A stretch of DNA of 55,512 nt from an uncultured Bacilli bacterium (GCA_910589335.1 CAJUTW010000003.1:1-55512), one strand, 5' to 3'. Counted from the stretch's first letter, positions 43,132-52,470 are shown. The notes: generated from the letters alone by a model not told the origin. Numbers and translations are program-made.

Positions 43132-44178
43132 ATGGGAATAATTACAGATTTTAATAAATGGGATTTAGAAAAAGGGCAATGGATTGCTCCTAATCCTTCA
43201 CAGTATGGAAGAAGTTTTGCTTTTGCTAATTATGAAAACATTATTAATGATCCAAGTAAAAATATTAACTATATTATAATATCTGCAGGAACTAGAGTAG
43301 AGGATCACACTAAAAAATTTCAAGAAATTAAAGAAAATAAAGTTAGGATAGATTATGTTTTAGACTATCTTAAACATAAAAAAGAAAATTATTGTGTAAT
43401 GCTTTATTTAATGGATGCAGATGCTCCTATAATAGAGGATGCTAAATTATTTGCTGAATATATCGATGGTTTAAGCATTTTACCTACTACAAATTCAATT
43501 AATTTAATTAATTTATCTAAATGTAGTGCAATGAATTTTTATGTTCCAAGATTTTTTCAAAATGAAATTTCTTTTAAAAAAACTAATATGTATAATATTG
43601 CATCACCTTATGCTGGTACAAAAATGGCTTCTCCTGCAATTTTTTATCCAGAAGTTGAAAAGCTTGTACATGGAAAAATTAATAATAATTTATTAGCAAA
43701 TTTTGTATATAATAATTTAATTAAAATTTATGAAAGTGTAAGTAGTAATTCACATATGGATTATGATATCGCTATTCCTGGTGGTGTTTTTGATGAGAAA
43801 AAAGATGTTTATGATGAAAATTTTATCAAAAATATCTTTTCGGAGGAAAATATCACTTCAATAAAACAATTAAATACTTTTAAAAACCTTATTACAGGTA
43901 TTGATGGAAATACATTGGATGAAGCTATTAAAACAAAAAACTTTACTGGTATTGGTTTATGCCTTCTAGATAAAGCTTTTTTTCAAGAAAAGTCTGATGG
44001 GATGGTTTATGTTTTTAATCAAAGAAAAGTTGAACCTATTTTAGGTATTGAAAGTATTAGATTAAAATCTACTCATCATGCGGTTAATACTATTACTAGA
44101 TCTATGGCTGAAATTTTAGGAATTGTTTGTGATACTATTGATGAAGATGATGAGAAAAAAGTATTTTATAAGAAATAA
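43132..44178 (+). CDS. Unrecognised 348-residue protein
   Basis: A soluble protein with no signal peptide or membrane segment. It opens with MGIITDFNKWDLEKGQWIAP. Alternating hydrophobic strands (YIIISAG, YCVMLYLMDADAP) and helices suggest an alpha/beta fold. A GIGLCLLDKAFFQE stretch lies near residue 282 and an RLKSTHHAVNTITRSMAEILG stretch near the C-terminus, split by a turn. I know no family with these marks. It is served by its own promoter and ends at a shared terminator before the polymerase gene. A GGGGG ribosome-like run lies near 43100, further than usual from the ATG at 43132, so the start may be a few codons off. Confidence 0.7.
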   Translation: MGIITDFNKWDLEKGQWIAPNPSQYGRSFAFANYENIINDPSKNINYIIISAGTRVEDHTKKFQEIKENKVRIDYVLDYLKHKKENYCVMLYLMDADAPIIEDAKLFAEYIDGLSILPTTNSINLINLSKCSAMNFYVPRFFQNEISFKKTNMYNIASPYAGTKMASPAIFYPEVEKLVHGKINNNLLANFVYNNLIKIYESVSSNSHMDYDIAIPGGVFDEKKDVYDENFIKNIFSEENITSIKQLNTFKNLITGIDGNTLDEAIKTKNFTGIGLCLLDKAFFQEKSDGMVYVFNQRKVEPILGIESIRLKSTHHAVNTITRSMAEILGIVCDTIDEDDEKKVFYKK

Positions 44179-44210
44179 AAAAGAACTCTTAATGGTTTCT
44201 TTTTATTTTT
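44177..44210. terminator. Bidirectional terminator between converging genes
   Basis: AAAAAGAAC (44178-44186) pairs with GTTTCTTTTT (44195-44204) with one bulge. It overlaps the start of the polymerase gene's 3' end and has A and T runs as flanks. Confidence 0.55.
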
Positions 44211-45429
44211 TATATTTATTTTTTGAGTTAGAAATTCCTATAATTTTTAAAGATGCTGGAGCTACTAAAGATTTACCAAACTTGTTATTTATTTTATCCA
44301 TAGTTTTTTCTATTTTACTATTTTCTTTCTCTTCTAAATTTGTGTCAAATATAGATATTTGTTTTTCTTTTGTTTTTTGTAAATCTGTTAGTCTAATACC
44401 AATTAATCTTATTGGTTCATTTTTAAAGCTTTTTTCAAATAATTTTATTAATACTTTAAATATTTCGGATGTATTATCTGATGGATTATTTAATTTAGTT
44501 TGAGCGGTATAACTAACAAAATTTTTATTTTTATATATTATAGCAATTGTTCTTGCAAATAATTTTTTTTGTCTTAATTCTCTTGTTATTTCTTGAATTT
44601 GTCTAAATAATACTTCTTTTATTTTTTCTTTATCTAGCATATCAAAAGGTAAGGTCTCACTTATACTAATACTTTGATTTTTACTAGTTTTAGTAGTTTC
44701 TACTTTAGAATAATCTATTCCCCAAGCAGCTTCTTTTAAATATTTTGCTTGATTCTTGAAATATTTTTCTAAAGTTTTTGAATCAAAATATGCTAAATCT
44801 TTAATTGTATAAATATTTAAATTATTCAAAATTATTTTACTTTTTTTTCCACACATAAAAAGATCTTCTACATCTAATGGCCATAGTTTTTGTTCTATTT
44901 CATTTTTATATAAAGTATGAACTTTATCTGGCTTTTCGAAATCACTAGCCATTTTAGCACACAATTTATTGTTTCCGATTCCAATATTTACTGTAAAGCC
45001 AAACAAATTATAAATTTCAGTTCTTATTTTATCTGCTAATTTTAGATAATCCTTATATAAATAATTAGTTCCTGTCATATCTAGAAAACATTCATCAATA
45101 GAAAATTGTTCTATAAGTGGTGAGTATTGTTTTAAATAGTTAAATAAATTTTTTGATTGTTCATAATAAATTTTAAAATCTGGAGAAAATATTTGAATAT
45201 TTGGGCATTTCTTTTTTGCTTGGTATATTGTTTCAGCAGTTTTAATACCATATTTTTTAGCAATAGGAGATTTAGCTAAGACTATTCCCTGTCTTTTTTG
45301 TTCATCTCCTGCAATAATTGATGGAATAGTTCTTATATCTATTTTATATCCTTTTTTTAATAAAGCTACTGCTGTCCACGATAAGAAAGCATTATTCACA
45401 TCTATATGAAATATAATTCTTTCTTTCAT
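44203..45429 (-). CDS. Y-family DNA polymerase (DinB/UmuC-like)
   Basis: A 408-residue translesion polymerase. The palm acids are in FHIDVNNAFLSW (D10) and SIDECFLD (near residue 110). GIGNNKLCAKMASDFEKP near residue 155 is the usual finger-thumb junction. The C-terminal little finger domain starts near 245. The C-terminal tail lacks a clear beta-clamp motif that I could confirm. Whether it is a pol IV or a UmuC/pol V type is not settled. Such enzymes copy past DNA lesions at the cost of errors. Confidence 0.88.
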   Translation of the reverse strand: MKERIIFHIDVNNAFLSWTAVALLKKGYKIDIRTIPSIIAGDEQKRQGIVLAKSPIAKKYGIKTAETIYQAKKKCPNIQIFSPDFKIYYEQSKNLFNYLKQYSPLIEQFSIDECFLDMTGTNYLYKDYLKLADKIRTEIYNLFGFTVNIGIGNNKLCAKMASDFEKPDKVHTLYKNEIEQKLWPLDVEDLFMCGKKSKIILNNLNIYTIKDLAYFDSKTLEKYFKNQAKYLKEAAWGIDYSKVETTKTSKNQSISISETLPFDMLDKEKIKEVLFRQIQEITRELRQKKLFARTIAIIYKNKNFVSYTAQTKLNNPSDNTSEIFKVLIKLFEKSFKNEPIRLIGIRLTDLQKTKEKQISIFDTNLEEKENSKIEKTMDKINNKFGKSLVAPASLKIIGISNSKNKYKK

Positions 45430-45477
45430 ATTTTCACCTCTAATTTTATTATAAAACTATTTTTTTATTATAACAAA

Positions 45478-45504
45478 TAAAAATATCCACAGTTGTTGTG
45501 GATA
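45478..45504 (-). terminator. TCCACA-type terminator of the DUF4143 gene
   Basis: TATCCACA (45484-45491) pairs with TGTGGATA (45497-45504) over a 5-base loop, and the minus strand then reads TTTTTATTTG. The stop is at 45510. Confidence 0.75.
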
Positions 45505-45509
45505 AAAAT

Positions 45510-46787
45510 TTAACACTTTATATCATTAAGACAAAATACAGCATATATTGGAATATATCTAATATCTTTTTTTGTTGAAAAATTATTTTCAGTAATTCTA
45601 TATGCTTGATTTACAGTAAATTTTTTCATAAATACTGATAAAGATTTTGCTTTTGAATTTGTTTTAGTTGTAATTTCAATAGGAATAATTTGTCCCATTC
45701 TATTTTGAACTACAAAGTTAACCTCTGCTTTTCCTTCTGATTGATAATAATAAAGTGAATAACCATTTTCAATTAAAGTTTTAGCTATATGGTTTTCATA
45801 AATAGTCTCTTTAATATTTTCATCTGTAATAAACTGTTTATAGTTAAGATGAAACATTGAAAATAATAATCCATCATCTGGCAAATATAATTTAAAACTA
45901 TCTGTTTCTCTACAACTACTTAGAGGAGATTTAACATTTTTTATTTTAAAACTTCTATATACTAATTGATTGTTTACTAAATAATTTATAGTACTTTCAT
46001 ATTCTTTTGCTCTTTTTCCTGTTCCCATTAAACCATATTGGAACTTTTTATTATCTTTACTTAATTGTTTTGGAATAGAATTAATTACTTCTATACCTCT
46101 AGGTATATCAATTAAAGTTTTATTTAATGCAATTTCTTTTTTATAAATATCTATATTCTTTTGTTTGATTGCATCTATTTCAAAATTATTTTTTCCATCT
46201 AATGACGCTAAAATAACTTCTGGTAATCCTCCTGTTTGAAGATATGAATGAAATAGATCTAAAGCCACTTTGTGAAATGGACAAGTTTTATGCTTATTAA
46301 ATGACTCTTTAATTAGTTCTGAAAGACTGTTTTCTCCACAGGCCCATAAGTACTCTTCGAAATCTAATTCATTCATACCTTTAAATTGCAATTCTTCTCC
46401 TTTAAATTCTGATAATTTTTCTCTTCTTGATGTTATTGCTATAATATGATACTTACTATGTTCACTTCCAAATAATTTTAAACCTTTAACAATTAAGTTA
46501 TCTAAAATATTATCAAAAATAATTAAAGTATCTTCTTGAAGGATTGTTTCACCTGAAATTAAAGATAAATTTAGGATAATTTTGTCTGTTGATCTTTCTT
46601 TTGTAAATAATTCTAATATTTGTTGATTATTTTCAGTATTAAAATACACAACATTTTTATATTCTTTTTTACCAAATTTTAAGACACTAAATGTTTTTCC
46701 TATTTGCTTTGGACCATATATTATTAAAGGTTTTCTGATTATGTCTCTTTTCCATTTTAAATAAAATTTTTCTATTTTACGTTCCAT
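45510..46787 (-). CDS. AAA_14/DUF4143 ATPase
   Basis: A 425-residue protein. Walker A is GPKQIGKT at residues 25-32, and LIIFDN near residue 108 is the Walker B region. The C-terminal part (about 230-425) belongs to DUF4143, with a PIEITTK segment near residue 375 that resembles the PD-(D/E)xK acid-lysine pattern. These proteins are common and often found in host-associated or mobile contexts, with no known function. A near-perfect promoter (46821-46849) precedes it. Confidence 0.88.
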   Translation of the reverse strand: MERKIEKFYLKWKRDIIRKPLIIYGPKQIGKTFSVLKFGKKEYKNVVYFNTENNQQILELFTKERSTDKIILNLSLISGETILQEDTLIIFDNILDNLIVKGLKLFGSEHSKYHIIAITSRREKLSEFKGEELQFKGMNELDFEEYLWACGENSLSELIKESFNKHKTCPFHKVALDLFHSYLQTGGLPEVILASLDGKNNFEIDAIKQKNIDIYKKEIALNKTLIDIPRGIEVINSIPKQLSKDNKKFQYGLMGTGKRAKEYESTINYLVNNQLVYRSFKIKNVKSPLSSCRETDSFKLYLPDDGLLFSMFHLNYKQFITDENIKETIYENHIAKTLIENGYSLYYYQSEGKAEVNFVVQNRMGQIIPIEITTKTNSKAKSLSVFMKKFTVNQAYRITENNFSTKKDIRYIPIYAVFCLNDIKC

Positions 46788-46820
46788 TATATGTATCCTC
46801 CTAACATATTTTATAAATTA

Positions 46821-46849
46821 AGTATACTTTTTTAATATAAATTTGTCAA
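46821..46849 (-). promoter_or_regulatory. Promoter of the DUF4143 gene
   Basis: Minus strand: TTGACA (46844-46849), a 17-base spacer, TATACT (46821-46826). This is one of the best consensus promoters in the window, and implies steady expression. Confidence 0.8.
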
Positions 46850-46851
46850 CA

Positions 46852-46876
46852 AAAGAAAAAAGACATTCAGTCCTTA
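46852..46876 (-). terminator. Terminator of spo0A
   Basis: AAGGAC pairs with GTCTTT on the minus strand over a TGAAT loop, followed by TTTTCTTTTG. It overlaps the last codons of spo0A. Confidence 0.55.
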
Positions 46877-47650
46877 ATTTGATACTAATGGTTTACTAAA
46901 TTCAAGTCTTAATTTATCGGCAATGGTAACAATAAATTCTGAATTAGTTGGTTTAGCTTTATCAATATCTACACTATGTCCGAAGATATCTTCCATTAAT
47001 TCCCAATTTCCTCTATTCCAACTAACTTCGATAGCATGACGAATAGCTCTTTCTACTCTTGATACTGTAGAGTCAAATTTTCTTGCTATCTCGGGATATA
47101 ACTCCTTTGTTATGCCACCTACTATTTCTGGTCTTTTGTAAACTAAAGTTATACCTTCTCTTATATATTGATACCCTTTAATATGTGATGGAACTCCTAA
47201 TTCATGTAATGTTTTTGTAATAGATATTTGTAAATTGTTATGGAATAAATCTATAGATTCACCTGTTCCGTTTCTATTATAAGCAACATCATTTATTTTT
47301 TCTTCCAAATATGATAATTCAAATGGTTTAAGCATAAAATAACTTGCACCTAATTCAGAAACCTTTCTTATCATGTCTTGAGTATTATAAGATGTTAATA
47401 CTATTACTTTTTTATTAATTTTATTTTTATTAATATGTTTTAGTACTGCAACACCATCTTTGTTAGGCATTACTAAGTCTAACAAGATAATATCAAATTC
47501 TTCTGTCTTTTTGTCTATTAAGTTTATTCCTTCAGCTCCATCTTTTGCTTCTAATGTAACTGATATATTTGAAGAATTAGCGAAATATTCCTTTATTAAA
47601 TTTATTAAGTTTTGATTATCATCAATAATCATTAGTCTTGTTTTTCCCAT
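46874..47650 (-). CDS. spo0A: Sporulation master regulator Spo0A
   Basis: A 258-residue response regulator. The receiver domain (1-125) has the acidic pair D10-D11, phosphoacceptor D58 in LLDLVMP, T86 and K108. The C-terminal domain (about 140-258), with HIKGYQYIREGITL and the DNA-recognition helix SRVERAIRHAIEVSW, is the conserved Spo0A effector. Length is normal. It binds 0A boxes to switch sporulation and stationary-phase genes. Its presence says the lineage keeps at least part of the sporulation program. Three 0A-type boxes lie upstream. Confidence 0.95.
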   Translation of the reverse strand: MGKTRLMIIDDNQNLINLIKEYFANSSNISVTLEAKDGAEGINLIDKKTEEFDIILLDLVMPNKDGVAVLKHINKNKINKKVIVLTSYNTQDMIRKVSELGASYFMLKPFELSYLEEKINDVAYNRNGTGESIDLFHNNLQISITKTLHELGVPSHIKGYQYIREGITLVYKRPEIVGGITKELYPEIARKFDSTVSRVERAIRHAIEVSWNRGNWELMEDIFGHSVDIDKAKPTNSEFIVTIADKLRLEFSKPLVSN

Positions 47651-47711
47651 TCTTTTTATCCTTTCTTTACCTCTAAATAATTTTTAACACTACTTATTAC
47701 CACGCATTCTC

Positions 47712-47785
47712 ATTATATAATATTTGACAAAAATTTTAAAGATAAAAAAATGACAAGTTTTGTCGAAACTGTCTAATTTGTCAAA
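47712..47785 (-). promoter_or_regulatory. spo0A promoter with Spo0A boxes
   Basis: A TATAAT (47712-47717) stands about 60 bases upstream of the gene with a weak -35 (TTTAAA, 47735-47740). A TTTTGTCAAA (47723-47732, minus strand) lies between the two, an exact fit to the Spo0A box pattern TTTTGTCRAA. A second exact box, TTTTGTCGAA, is at 47758-47767 (plus strand), and a 9-of-10 match, ATTTGTCAAA, is at 47776-47785, extending into the end of tpiA. The pattern fits self-regulation by Spo0A. Confidence 0.75.
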
Positions 47786-48483
47786 TTTTCTATTTTATTT
47801 AAAAACAATTTTAATTTTTTTTCTTGTAAACTCAATGTTCCTAGCAAATATCCATCAATTAAATTTATTTTTTTTAAAGTGTCAACATTGGTTTCATTTA
47901 CACTTCCACCATATAAAATTTTGTTCGTCATTATATATGATTTTATATAACTAAATATTTCCTCAATTTGATTATTAGTAGGAATTAAACCTGTTCCAAT
48001 TGACCATACTGGCTCATAGGCAATAATTATCTTCTTTTGATTTTCTAAGGATAAATCTTTAATAGCACTTAGTAGTTGTTCTTTAATTACTTCCTTATAT
48101 TTTTTGCTATCTCTTTCTTCTTTTGTTTCACCTATGCATAATATTGGAGTGATGTTTGACTCTAATAGTTTTTTTATTTTTTGATTGATTTCATGATAAT
48201 TTTCCTGTTGATATTTTCTTCTCTCACTGTGGCCTACTAAACAATATTTTACATTATAAGATTTTAATATATTCGCTGAAATTTCACCTGTAAATGCTCC
48301 ACTATTTTGTGCACTCACATTTTGCGATCCTAAAATAATCTTATCAGATTTAAATTCTGATATATTTAGAAAATTAGGACAAAGCACTAAATCAATTTTT
48401 GTTTTTATTTCAGATATATCTTTTAGATATGCCTTAAATTCATCTTTATTTAAATTACACTTATTATTTAGAATTACTATCAT
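47773..48483 (-). CDS. tpiA: Triosephosphate isomerase
   Basis: A 236-residue enzyme, slightly short. Catalytic residues are in place: K8 (in LNNKCN, where NWKMN is usual), H85 in VGHSERR and E157 in AYEPVWSIGTG. It interconverts the two triose phosphates in glycolysis. It overlaps the glycosyltransferase gene by 4 bases, so it is translated with it rather than with gap and pgk. Confidence 0.95.
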   Translation of the reverse strand: MIVILNNKCNLNKDEFKAYLKDISEIKTKIDLVLCPNFLNISEFKSDKIILGSQNVSAQNSGAFTGEISANILKSYNVKYCLVGHSERRKYQQENYHEINQKIKKLLESNITPILCIGETKEERDSKKYKEVIKEQLLSAIKDLSLENQKKIIIAYEPVWSIGTGLIPTNNQIEEIFSYIKSYIMTNKILYGGSVNETNVDTLKKINLIDGYLLGTLSLQEKKLKLFLNKIENLTN

Positions 48484-49715
48484 TTTAATAGCTCCTTAAT
48501 ATTTTTAACTATTTTTGAAATTATACCATATCTATTCTCATTTTGTTTTTCTTTTATAGCACGAGTATATACTTCTAATACTTTTTCTCCATAATATTTA
48601 GAACTGTATTGTTCTGCTTGAATTCTTGCTTGTTTATTAAATTTATTTAATATATCTAAGTTTTCATATAAATATATTACTTTATCTTGATATTCCTTTT
48701 CATTTTCAAAAAATAGTCCATTTAATTCTTCTGTTATCATACTTTCAAAAGCTTCATCTCTCATACATAAAGGTGTAACATTAGAAGCCATGGCTTCAAT
48801 AATAGTTAGACCTTGAGTTTCTGTTTTGGATGCTGATGTAAATATGTTTGCAAGATGATAATAATATGGCATATCATCCCATGAAACTTTACCAGTAAAG
48901 ATAATTTTATCTTGTAAATTTAATTTTTCTGAAAGCAATTCATATTTTTCTTTATCAGGCCCATCTCCTACAATAAGTAATTTTATATTCGAATATTTTT
49001 TATTTAGTTCTTTTTCTGAAGTTATTAAAAATTCAATATTTTTTTCTTCAGCTAGTCTTCCTACAAATAATATTATAAAATCTTTTTTTGATAGTTTTAA
49101 TTGTTTACGTAAGTTTGATATTTCTTTTTTGTTGATATTTTCTTTATAAAATCTTTCTACTTCGATACCAGTTGGTATAATATGGATATTTTTTTCAAAA
49201 TGATATTTATCTTTAAATAATTTATAAGTTTTAGTTGTTGGTACTATTAATTCAGTAGCTGTTGTATCACAATAAAATTTCGTAAAATATTCTACTAATT
49301 TTTTACTAGATCTTTTAAAATATCCTTTCGTAATATAATGTATATAGTCTTCATACATAGTGTGATATGTATGAACTAAAGGAATATTATATTGTTTAGC
49401 TAAAAGTCTTGCAAAAGTTCCTATTGCAAATTCTGTTTGAGTATGGATTACATCTAGTTTCCAACTTTTAATTTTATTAACTGCTTGAAGTGGATAAATA
49501 CTTGTTAGACGAGAATCATAAATACCTGTAGGTATACCTGGTATTCTTAAAATTTTTTCTTGTTCATTGTATTCATATTTAAAACTTTCTAAATTAGCTG
49601 TTACGACATAAACTTCATGGCCATTTTTTTCTAATGCTTTTTTTAGCATTACTTCACTTGTGACTAAACCACTAATATATGGAGTATATGTCTCAGTAAA
49701 TATCCCTATACGCAT
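48480..49715 (-). CDS. GT4-family glycosyltransferase, diacylglycerol glucosyltransferase-like
   Basis: A 411-residue GT-B enzyme. GIFTETYTPYISGLVTSEVML is the N-terminal mark of the monoglucosyl-diacylglycerol synthases of Firmicutes, split over residues 4-24. The C-terminal domain has FVGRLAEEKNIEFLI near residue 217 and TSASKTETQGLTIIEAMAS near residue 295, the UDP-sugar-binding E-x7-E region. It likely builds glycolipids of the membrane. The acceptor is not certain. It follows the GNAT-like gene and overlaps tpiA. Confidence 0.88.
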   Translation of the reverse strand: MRIGIFTETYTPYISGLVTSEVMLKKALEKNGHEVYVVTANLESFKYEYNEQEKILRIPGIPTGIYDSRLTSIYPLQAVNKIKSWKLDVIHTQTEFAIGTFARLLAKQYNIPLVHTYHTMYEDYIHYITKGYFKRSSKKLVEYFTKFYCDTTATELIVPTTKTYKLFKDKYHFEKNIHIIPTGIEVERFYKENINKKEISNLRKQLKLSKKDFIILFVGRLAEEKNIEFLITSEKELNKKYSNIKLLIVGDGPDKEKYELLSEKLNLQDKIIFTGKVSWDDMPYYYHLANIFTSASKTETQGLTIIEAMASNVTPLCMRDEAFESMITEELNGLFFENEKEYQDKVIYLYENLDILNKFNKQARIQAEQYSSKYYGEKVLEVYTRAIKEKQNENRYGIISKIVKNIKELLK

Positions 49716-49731
49716 TATTTCACCTTCTTTA

Positions 49732-50208
49732 TTAAATTAATTCTTTTTCTTTTAAATAAATTAATTGGCCATTTTCTTCTCCTAAGCTTTCAAAGCCTCT
49801 GGCTTCTAGATTAGCTATCATATTTTTATCATCAAAATTTGCTTTTATAAAAATATCAACCATTCCTAAAATATTCATAGCATAATCGACTGCTAATGAA
49901 AGTAATCTTCTATTTTGAAGTTTTGTTTTTATTGGAGCAAACGAAATATTACAAGATTTAATATCTTTTTCTCCATATATATGACAAGAATCTTTTATTT
50001 TCTTTGCTTCTTTAATAAAAAGACTTTCTTCTATTTCATTAGAGTTTAATTTATTTTTTCCATATTCTTCTTTTGTCATTTCTTTGGTAAGTTTATTTAA
50101 AAAATCAGTAGTTCTTGTTTTTATTTCATTTTCTCTTTCAAAGTCTTGAATCATTTTTATATGATTATTATTAAAAGGGTTTACTTGAAACAATTCTTCT
50201 TTTTTCAA
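49732..50208 (-). CDS. GNAT-like acetyltransferase domain protein
   Basis: A protein of about 158 residues. The C-terminal half has the order helix (RRLLSLAVDYAMNILG), strand (DIFIKANFDD), then helix and strand (MIANLEARGFESLG), as in the last part of a GNAT fold. The usual acetyl-CoA-binding R/Q-x-x-G-x-G/A motif is not evident, so activity is doubtful. The TTG at 50208, with an AGGTGA site, is preferred over a GTG at 50217. It lies between pgk (9 bases) and the glycosyltransferase. Confidence 0.55.
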   Translation of the reverse strand: MKKEELFQVNPFNNNHIKMIQDFERENEIKTRTTDFLNKLTKEMTKEEYGKNKLNSNEIEESLFIKEAKKIKDSCHIYGEKDIKSCNISFAPIKTKLQNRRLLSLAVDYAMNILGMVDIFIKANFDDKNMIANLEARGFESLGEENGQLIYLKEKELI

Positions 50209-50217
50209 TTTTTTCAC

Positions 50218-51390
50218 CTACTTAATTACTTCTAAACCTGGTAATTTCTTACCTTCTAAATATTCTAGTGTTGCTCCTCCTCCAGTTGATGCATGGAATA
50301 CTTTATCTTTATATCCTGCTGTTGTTGCGGCAGCTACAATATCCCCACCACCTAAAATTGTTTTAATATTATTATTTACAATGAATTTTAATATTTCGTC
50401 TGTATTTTTTCGATATTTATCAAATTCATAAACTCCTAAAGGGCCATTCCATAACACAAGGTTGGCTTCTTTTAAATGATTTTCAAATAAAGTCTTAGTT
50501 TTATTTCCTATATCTAGCCCCATTTCATTAATAGAAAAATCTTTTATATCTTTTTGACGATAATCTTCTTCATTGTTAAAATCATTTGTTACAGCAAAAT
50601 CAACAGGTAATATTATTTTATCAGAATAATTTTTTAATATATTTTTACAAAAATCTAAACTTTCTTCATCAAGTAAAGATTTTCCAATTTCAAAATTTTT
50701 TGCTTTTAAAAAAGTAAATGCCATTCCTCCACCAATTAATATTTTATCGGCTTTTAATACAAGTTTTTCAATTACACCTATTTTATCAGATACTTTTGAT
50801 CCTCCTAATAAAACTATAAATGGTTTATCGGGAACATTTAAAGAACTTAAAGCATTCAATTCTTTTTCAACTAAGAAGCCAATAGCAGACGGTATATTAC
50901 TAGCAATTCCAACATTAGAAGCATGAGCACGATGAATTGTTCCAAAAGCATCATTTATAAAAAAGTCTCCTAAAGAAGCCCAATATTTTCCTAATTCAAA
51001 GTCATTTTTACTTTCTTTTTTATCAAATAAATCTTCATAACGAGTATTTTGAACTAAAATAATATCTTTATTGTTCATATTATCTATCATTGACTCTAAT
51101 TCTTTTCCTCTAGTTGTTTTACTAAACATTACTTTTTTATTTAGTAATTTACTTAAATGAATAGATATTGGATATAAATCATTATTTTCAAGATCTTTTT
51201 CTTCTTTGATTCTTCCTAAATGAGATAGTAGTATAATTTTACAATTTCTTTTTAAGCAATAATTAATTGTTTCTAGTGCTGATGCAATTCTTGTATCATC
51301 TATTATTTTATTATCTTTTATAGGAACATTAAAATCACATCTTATGATTACTTTTTTATTATCTATATTTAAATCTTTAATTGTTTTCAT
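50218..51390 (-). CDS. pgk: Phosphoglycerate kinase
   Basis: A 390-residue enzyme. CDFNVPIKDNKI near residue 19, the GGSKVSDKIGVIEKL segment near 195 and GGGDIVAAATTAGY near 342 are the substrate and nucleotide loops. It makes ATP in glycolysis. The length is normal. It follows gap after a hairpin (51443-51464) and has an AGGAG site. Confidence 0.96.
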   Translation of the reverse strand: MKTIKDLNIDNKKVIIRCDFNVPIKDNKIIDDTRIASALETINYCLKRNCKIILLSHLGRIKEEKDLENNDLYPISIHLSKLLNKKVMFSKTTRGKELESMIDNMNNKDIILVQNTRYEDLFDKKESKNDFELGKYWASLGDFFINDAFGTIHRAHASNVGIASNIPSAIGFLVEKELNALSSLNVPDKPFIVLLGGSKVSDKIGVIEKLVLKADKILIGGGMAFTFLKAKNFEIGKSLLDEESLDFCKNILKNYSDKIILPVDFAVTNDFNNEEDYRQKDIKDFSINEMGLDIGNKTKTLFENHLKEANLVLWNGPLGVYEFDKYRKNTDEILKFIVNNNIKTILGGGDIVAAATTAGYKDKVFHASTGGGATLEYLEGKKLPGLEVIK

Positions 51391-51442
51391 AAAAATTCTC
51401 CTAACTATTAAAGTATATCATGTAAATTATTAAACATAAATG

Positions 51443-51464
51443 AAAAAAAGGAAATATATCCTTT
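51443..51464 (-). terminator. Hairpin between gap and pgk
   Basis: AAAGGA (51447-51452) pairs with TCCTTT (51459-51464) over AATATA, and the minus strand continues with T. It overlaps the gap stop and may let only part of transcription pass to pgk. Confidence 0.6.
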
Positions 51465-52470
51465 ATTTTGTCATTAAATATTTTGCAGTTCTAATCATTT
51501 GAGATGTATATCCAAATTCATTATCATACCAAGCAACTACTTGAACATGGTAAGTTTCTTCATCTATTTTAGATACTAGTGTTTGTGTTGCATCAAAGAT
51601 TGATCCATATGTAGTTCCGACTATATCTGTTGATACTAAAGGTTCTTCTGTATAGCCAAATGATTCATTTGCTGCATTTTTCATTACATTGTTTATACTT
51701 TCTACTGTTATATCTTTTCCTTTTACAACTGCAACTAATAAAGTTGTAGATCCAGTTATTACTGGTACTCTTTGTGCAGAACCAATTAATTTTCCATTTA
51801 GTTCTGGTATTACTAAACCTATAGCTTTGGCTGCTCCTGTTGAATTTGGAACAATATTAGAAGCTCCTGCTCTTGCTCTTCTTAAATCTCCTTTACGATG
51901 TGGTCCATCTAAAATCATTTGATCTCCAGTATAAGCGTGAACTGTTGTCATAATACCACTTTCTATTGTTGCATAATTATTTAATGCATTAGCCATAGGA
52001 GCTAGACAGTTAGTCGTACAAGATGCTGCACTTATTATATTGTCCTCACTATTTAAAATATTTTCATTTACTCCATAAACAATAGTTTTTAAATCATTTC
52101 CTGCTGGAGCAGAAATTATAACTTTTTTAGCTCCTGCTGTTATATGTGCTGATGCTTTTTCTTTTGATGTAAAAAATCCTGTACATTCTAATACAACATC
52201 AACATCTAACTCTTTCCAAGGTAAATTTGCAGGGTCTTGTTCTTTATATATTCTTATTTCTTTATTATCTACTATAATGGAATCTTCTGTTGCTTCTACT
52301 GTATGACCTTCATATCTTTTTTGAGCTGTATCATACTTTAATAGATGAGCAAGCATATCTGGACTTGTCAAATCATTTATTGCTACCACTTCATAACCAT
52401 CAGTCTCAAACATTTGACGAAAACTTAATCTTCCTATTCTTCCAAAACCATTTATTGCTACTTTAATCAT
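51463..52470 (-). CDS. gap: Glyceraldehyde-3-phosphate dehydrogenase
   Basis: A 335-residue enzyme. GFGRIGRLSFRQMF binds NAD near residue 8. The active cysteine is in SAASCTTNCLAP near residue 150, and a histidine lies in TVHAYTGDQ near 177. Length is normal. It oxidises glyceraldehyde-3-phosphate and is transcribed from its own promoter at 52495-52523. Confidence 0.96.
   Translation of the reverse strand: MIKVAINGFGRIGRLSFRQMFETDGYEVVAINDLTSPDMLAHLLKYDTAQKRYEGHTVEATEDSIIVDNKEIRIYKEQDPANLPWKELDVDVVLECTGFFTSKEKASAHITAGAKKVIISAPAGNDLKTIVYGVNENILNSEDNIISAASCTTNCLAPMANALNNYATIESGIMTTVHAYTGDQMILDGPHRKGDLRRARAGASNIVPNSTGAAKAIGLVIPELNGKLIGSAQRVPVITGSTTLLVAVVKGKDITVESINNVMKNAANESFGYTEEPLVSTDIVGTTYGSIFDATQTLVSKIDEETYHVQVVAWYDNEFGYTSQMIRTAKYLMTK

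Noticed and set aside
45478..45504. The TTATCCACA arms taken as a replication origin
   Set aside because: Boxes are single, lie in terminator hairpins, and no dnaA, dnaN or AT-rich unwinding cluster is near.
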